Shown piece by piece: positions 14,097 through 17,259 of a DNA stretch of 17,259 nt. The stretch is taken from the NCBI GenBank assembly GCA_035687255.1, contig DASRYI010000044.1, positions 1-17,259 of the forward strand, read 5' to 3'. The translations under genes and the position numbers were made by a program. Position 1 is the stretch's first letter, and each line of letters opens with the position of its first letter. Under the pieces are notes generated by a model that did no database searches, had not been told where the DNA came from, and saw nothing but the letters and a program-made list of their open reading frames with translations. This DNA comes from JAKEHA01 sp035687255. GTDB lineage: Bacteria; Krumholzibacteriota; Krumholzibacteriia; WVZY01; JAKEHA01.

Positions 14097-15647
14097 TCAG
14101 TACTCGAGATGCTTCCAGGGGTCGTTCTTGTGCATCAGCTCGCGGGCTTCCCAGTTGATGGCGTCGGCCCACACGTCGACGGGATTACGGTCGTCGGTGA
14201 GAACGGGCATGCCCGCGATCTCGGGCTCGAAGCGGTTGGCCCAGGCGTGGTGCTGCTGCACGCCCACTTCGTGCCGGTACGGAAACGGCAGCAGGCCGTA
14301 GAGATCGCCCAGGCGCTCTTCGTCGAGATCGAGCGCGCGATCCGACGCCAGCAGGATCAGGTTGCCCATCGTATTCTTCGGTTCCGCAATCGGCAGCGCC
14401 AGCACGTGCGCGAAATGCTGCTTCAACGTCGCGGCCAGGGAGTGCACCAGGATGTCGTGCCATGTGCGCGCTTCGATGTTCATGGCGAGAATCGCATCCG
14501 GCTTCATGTGCGCCTTGATGAGTCCGAAAGCTTCGCGCGTGACCAGATGAAACGGAATGGAGCTGGACCCGAAGGCATCCATGAGCACCAGGTCGTACGT
14601 CTTGTCGGTGGTCAGGAAGTACTGACGACCGTCCATGATGTGCACGCCCGAGCTTTCGGCATCGCACGAGAAATACTCCTCGGCGATGCGCGGCATCGCC
14701 GGGTCGATCTCCACCGTATCCACGTGCCAGCCCGCGCGGTAGTAGTTGCGCGCCACCGATCCGCCACCCAGCCCCACCAGCACCGCGTTGCCCGGTTTTT
14801 CGAACATGAACTTGGGAATATCCATCACCATGGCGTACGGAAACGTGGAATTGAACGTGTCGCGGTCCACGATGGTGTGAGTCCCGCCGTCGACCAGCAG
14901 CAAGCGCGTATCCTCCCAGTCCACCACGCGCAGATCCGCGTAGGGGCTCTGCACGTGATATGCAAGCCCCGACGGTTCACCCACGCGCGCAACCGGCGAC
15001 GCCGACGCCACCGCTCCCAGCAGAAACGGCAGCAGCGTCATGGCCGCACCGGCGGCGGTGGCGCGCCCCCCACCCGAGCGAAACGCCAGCAGCCCGGCGC
15101 CAATCAACGCCGCGCCGCTCACGGCGATCAGCCGGTTCACACCCAGATGCGGAATGAGATAGAAGCCGGTGGCCAGCGCGGCCACCACGCTGGCAATGGT
15201 GGAAATGGCGTAGATGTCTCCCGACGTCCGCCCCACTTCTCCCAGCGACTGCGCACGCAGTCGAATCGCATACGGACTCGTCATGCCGAGCAGCGTCAAC
15301 GGCACGAAGAAGAGGATGAACGCCGAGGCAAGCACGGCGCCCCGCAGACCCAGCGGCATCATCGCCAGCAGCACGGGACGCTTGAGCCAGATGGTGGCCA
15401 GCAGCCACAGCCCGGCGATGGCCAGGGTGGAACCCAGCACCGAGAAACGTGGGTTGCGATCGGCCCAGCGGCCGCCCACGACATATCCGAGGCTCAGAGC
15501 GGCCAGCGTCACGGTAATGAGCGCGGACCACAGGAACAGATTGACTCCATAGAACGGGCCCAGTACGCGCGTGCCCAGTATCTCAATGGCAAGCACCACG
15601 GCGCCGCTCACGAACACAATTGTGTACAGAGGCAGGTGACGCTTCAT
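14097..15647 (-). CDS. Membrane-fused spermidine-synthase-like protein
   Basis: The 516-aa protein has about seven TM helices (residues 1-220) followed by a Rossmann methyltransferase-like domain related to spermidine synthase. Family hallmarks of the membrane part are FVSGAVVLAIEILGTRVLGPFYG (12-34), LGYVVGGRWADR, LLGMTSPYAIRL (119-130) and TSGDIYAISTIASVVAALATGFYLIP. The soluble domain shows the nucleotide loop VGLGGGSVAR (291-300), acidic VEIDP (312-316), MDGRQYF (338-344) and YDLVLMDAF (351-359, Asp357 at the catalytic-Asp position). The polyamine-site sequence after that Asp (GSSSIPFHLVT) differs from classical SpeE, so aminopropyl transfer to putrescine is not assured. ATG at 15647 is preceded by AAAGGA on the minus strand (15660-15655), 7 nt away. 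The exported-protein neighbours suggest an envelope-related role, but this is inference. Confidence 0.87.
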   Translation of the reverse strand: MKRHLPLYTIVFVSGAVVLAIEILGTRVLGPFYGVNLFLWSALITVTLAALSLGYVVGGRWADRNPRFSVLGSTLAIAGLWLLATIWLKRPVLLAMMPLGLRGAVLASAFILFFVPLTLLGMTSPYAIRLRAQSLGEVGRTSGDIYAISTIASVVAALATGFYLIPHLGVNRLIAVSGAALIGAGLLAFRSGGGRATAAGAAMTLLPFLLGAVASASPVARVGEPSGLAYHVQSPYADLRVVDWEDTRLLLVDGGTHTIVDRDTFNSTFPYAMVMDIPKFMFEKPGNAVLVGLGGGSVARNYYRAGWHVDTVEIDPAMPRIAEEYFSCDAESSGVHIMDGRQYFLTTDKTYDLVLMDAFGSSSIPFHLVTREAFGLIKAHMKPDAILAMNIEARTWHDILVHSLAATLKQHFAHVLALPIAEPKNTMGNLILLASDRALDLDEERLGDLYGLLPFPYRHEVGVQQHHAWANRFEPEIAGMPVLTDDRNPVDVWADAINWEARELMHKNDPWKHLEY

Positions 15648-15737
15648 CGCTCCGTCCTTTGGGGGGGTGTTCGGCGATTCTATGCGTCGTGTTCCATGAG
15701 GTCAACCCGGCTGGTACACGTGTGCGTCACATGCGGG

Positions 15738-15773
15738 AAAACAAGAAGGGGCGTCCGGAGAACCGGACGCCCC
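15738..15773 (-). terminator. Rho-independent terminator after the SdrD_B lipoprotein gene
   Basis: A perfect 11-bp stem (15748-15758 with 15763-15773) closes a 4-nt loop. Read leftwards it is followed by TTCTTGTTTT (15747-15738). It begins 28 nt after the lipoprotein stop and so isolates that gene from the spermidine-synthase-like gene further left. Confidence 0.88.
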
Positions 15774-15801
15774 TCTCGCACCGCTCGAAGAAAGAAGCGG
15801 A

Positions 15802-16902
15802 CTAGTGCTGTTCGCCGCCGTCGTAACCGGTCAGCGGATGAATCTGGAAGTTGCCCTTGAAATAACCGTGCACGGTGTAGATCACCGGGCTGCCTTCATC
15901 CGTGGTCTCGTGAATGGTGATGCGATAGAAGTCACCGCAATCACAATGCACGAACTCCTGGCTGCCATGCAGACCGAAGCCGTCTTCCGGACAGTTGGCG
16001 TCGGTTTCCTTGCCCGGTTCGCCGGCGTCGTCGATGTTGACTTCGAACGCGTGCAGCGACTCACCCACGGTCACATACTGGGCCAGGGCGCCGGTCAGAT
16101 TCTTGGCCGCGTGGAACATGCCCACACCCCAGAAGTCGAGCTGGTGCGCCGGCGCGTGACGCGCAGGATTGCAGAAGCCCGGATCCGAGCATTCGATACG
16201 ATCGATCTCGGTGCCGTCCGGTGCGCTGTGCGTGCCACCGTGGAAGGCGAAGCTGCCGTCGGGACCGCTGTGCTGGACGTGCTCCCACTCACCGGCCGGC
16301 TGCGGCTGCAGCGCCGTGTTGGCGCCCGCCTGGCCACCGAAGCTGTACACGTCGCCGTCGTACTCGGCGTTACCGCCGCCCGTGAAGCGGCAGCCGACGG
16401 GCTCGCCCTTCTTCTCGCACAGACCGGCATCCCGGGTGAGGTCCGGCTTGTCGCACTCGTAGGTGCGGCAACCCGTGCAACCGTCGCCGTTGATGTCGCT
16501 GTCGATGCCGTCGTTGTTGCCCACATCTTCCAGCGTGGCGCCAAAGCCACCCGGAATCTCGATGCAGATCTGGTACGAACCGGCCGGAACACCCGTGAAG
16601 CTGTAGTTGCCGTTCGCGTCGGTCACGGTGCCGTACTTCTGGTTGCTGTTGCAATCGATGAGCGTGACCTTGATGCCCTCGGGGCCACCGGTCTCATCCT
16701 TGTCCTGAATACCGTTGCAGTTGGTGTCATACCAGACCCGGTCGCCGATGGTGGTCTCGCACCCGCCCGCCTGGGCGGAGATGGTGGCGTTCGGTCCGGC
16801 AATGGGAAGCGTGCTGGTGTCCATCGTGGGCTTGTCACCGTTGGTACAACCGGCGGCAAGTACGGCCAGACCCAGCGCCATGAGGCGAAGCGATGAACGC
16901 AT
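15802..16902 (-). CDS. Cysteine-rich lipoprotein with SdrD_B-like domain
   Basis: The 366-aa protein has a lipoprotein signal, lipobox LAAGC (Cys19). Residues about 52-160 form an SdrD_B-like beta-sandwich: IGDRVWYDTNCNGIQDKDETGGPEGIKVTLID, then GTVTDANGNYSFTGVPAGSYQICIEIPGGF, and a DVGNNDGIDSDINGDG acidic loop typical of the calcium sites of this family. The region 165-366 is separate; it holds CRFTGGGNAEYDG, GPDGSFAFHGGTHSAPDGTEIDRIECSDPGFC and YTVHGYFKGNFQIHP, and is not assigned here. The mature chain has 14 cysteines besides the lipidated one, an even number suited to disulfides. The start is supported by GGGAG (16914-16910), 7 nt from the ATG. A surface structural or adhesive role is plausible; no catalytic motif is visible. 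Confidence 0.85.
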   Translation of the reverse strand: MRSSLRLMALGLAVLAAGCTNGDKPTMDTSTLPIAGPNATISAQAGGCETTIGDRVWYDTNCNGIQDKDETGGPEGIKVTLIDCNSNQKYGTVTDANGNYSFTGVPAGSYQICIEIPGGFGATLEDVGNNDGIDSDINGDGCTGCRTYECDKPDLTRDAGLCEKKGEPVGCRFTGGGNAEYDGDVYSFGGQAGANTALQPQPAGEWEHVQHSGPDGSFAFHGGTHSAPDGTEIDRIECSDPGFCNPARHAPAHQLDFWGVGMFHAAKNLTGALAQYVTVGESLHAFEVNIDDAGEPGKETDANCPEDGFGLHGSQEFVHCDCGDFYRITIHETTDEGSPVIYTVHGYFKGNFQIHPLTGYDGGEQH

Positions 16903-17067
16903 GGTGTCTCTCCCTGAAATTGGCTGAACTGCTAAAGAATCGCGGCGGGGGCTGGAAACTCACGGCTCCGCCGATCGAGTCGCGAATTGATCAACGTCGA
17001 GCTTAACGGGTCCGGGGCGCGGTTTCCACCTCGAAAAGCGGTTGTGGGCGTCCGGACGCCATCCCCC
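16903..17067. other. Upstream region of the SdrD_B lipoprotein gene
   Basis: This gap holds the lipoprotein gene's promoter region. No convincing -35/-10 pair is found. A 14-bp perfect palindrome, GGCGTCCGGACGCC, lies at 17047-17060; its arms recur in the terminator at 15748-15773 on the other side of the gene. Confidence 0.4.
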
Positions 17068-17102
17068 AAAAGAAAGGGCCCGGGAGAAACCTCCCGGGCC
17101 CT
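17068..17102 (-). terminator. Rho-independent terminator after the partial rightmost gene
   Basis: A perfect 12-bp stem (17075-17086 with 17091-17102) closes a 4-nt loop. Read leftwards it is followed by TTCTTTT (17074-17068). It begins 25 nt after the stop of the partial gene and confirms that the gene is read leftwards. Confidence 0.88.
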
Positions 17103-17126
17103 GCGCACCTGAGACTATCAGGTCGT

Positions 17127-17259
17127 TTACTTCTGAGGACCGCGCCCCGTGGTGTTACCACCCGAGAGCGGGCAACCCATCTCGTTCTCTTCGGCCAGCG
17201 TGTCCTTGTCACCGGCGCACGCGAGATCCTTGACCTCGCCGGCGCTCAGACCAAAGTCC
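17127..17259 (-). CDS. C-terminal end of an unrecognised cysteine-containing protein (partial)
   Basis: Reading leftwards from the window edge, the last 43 codons before TAA (17129-17127) encode DFGLSAGEVKDLACAGDKDTLAEENEMGCPLSGGNTTGRGPQK. The gene starts outside the window. Support for this frame comes from the terminator 25 nt downstream and from the GC-rich third codon positions. The tail is acidic and hydrophilic, with two cysteines 15 residues apart, and ends in a Gly/Thr-rich stretch. The family is not recognised. It could be a small exported protein like its neighbour, but no signal peptide can be seen in this fragment. Confidence 0.65.
   Translation of the reverse strand, partial: DFGLSAGEVKDLACAGDKDTLAEENEMGCPLSGGNTTGRGPQK

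Noticed and set aside
13926..15860. 644-codon plus-strand frame across the spermidine-synthase-like gene
   Set aside because: It runs through the terminator at 14036-14072 and is antisense to a strong family match; Arg/His/Gln-rich low-complexity translation.
15805..16896. 363-codon plus-strand frame opposite the SdrD_B lipoprotein
   Set aside because: The minus-strand frame has a lipobox, Shine-Dalgarno, domain motifs and a terminator; the plus frame has none.

Overview
This is a GC-rich bacterial window with tightly packed genes. Shine-Dalgarno sequences are mostly clear (GGAGG or AGGA type) and GTG, TTG and probably CTG starts occur beside ATG. The envelope is of the Gram-negative type: there is a complete tripartite RND efflux system with an outer-membrane TolC-like channel, several lipobox lipoproteins and a signal-peptide propeller protein. 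The mix of a COG3581-type CoA-dehydratase-activase homologue, an SdrD_B-domain lipoprotein, a GxGPGEF propeller protein and a lipoprotein trypsin-like protease suggests a poorly cultured environmental lineage (Eisenbacteria- or Gemmatimonadota-like). That is a guess from gene content; there is no rRNA or other marker.

Left part (1-7692). A response-regulator gene, cut by the window edge, runs leftwards from 263. After an AT-rich divergent spacer, four genes run rightwards with almost no gaps: a glutamine-hydrolysing asparagine synthase homologue (519-2354), a CzcC-like outer-membrane channel, a CzcB-like lipoprotein adaptor and a CzcA-like pump. The pump carries the TM4 signature of divalent-metal transporters. 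The adaptor lacks the usual helical hairpin, and the pump appears to start at CTG behind a strong AGGAGG site. The asparagine synthase has an altered glutaminase motif (NGT instead of NGE). The layout suggests one asnB-like-czcCBA transcript, possibly controlled by the divergent regulator.

Middle part (7700-11290), leftward genes. A membrane-anchored SMP-30/strictosidine-synthase-like propeller ends 7 bp from the pump gene. Upstream of it lie a 572-aa cysteine-containing CoA-activase-family protein with its own promoter candidate, and a RimJ/RimL-type GNAT acetyltransferase.

Right part (11401-17259). Two rightward genes encode exported proteins: a six-bladed-propeller protein, and a lipoprotein serine protease with a visible His-Asp-Ser triad. 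Each is followed by a terminator-like hairpin. Then come three leftward genes: a membrane-fused spermidine-synthase-like protein, a cysteine-rich SdrD_B lipoprotein, and the C-terminal end of another small cysteine-containing protein cut by the window edge. The last two are each followed by a textbook hairpin with a T-rich tail. Apart from the metal pump, much of the window serves the cell envelope or is secreted. No tRNA, rRNA, CRISPR, insertion sequence or phage gene was seen, and no gene-free stretch exceeds 300 bases.
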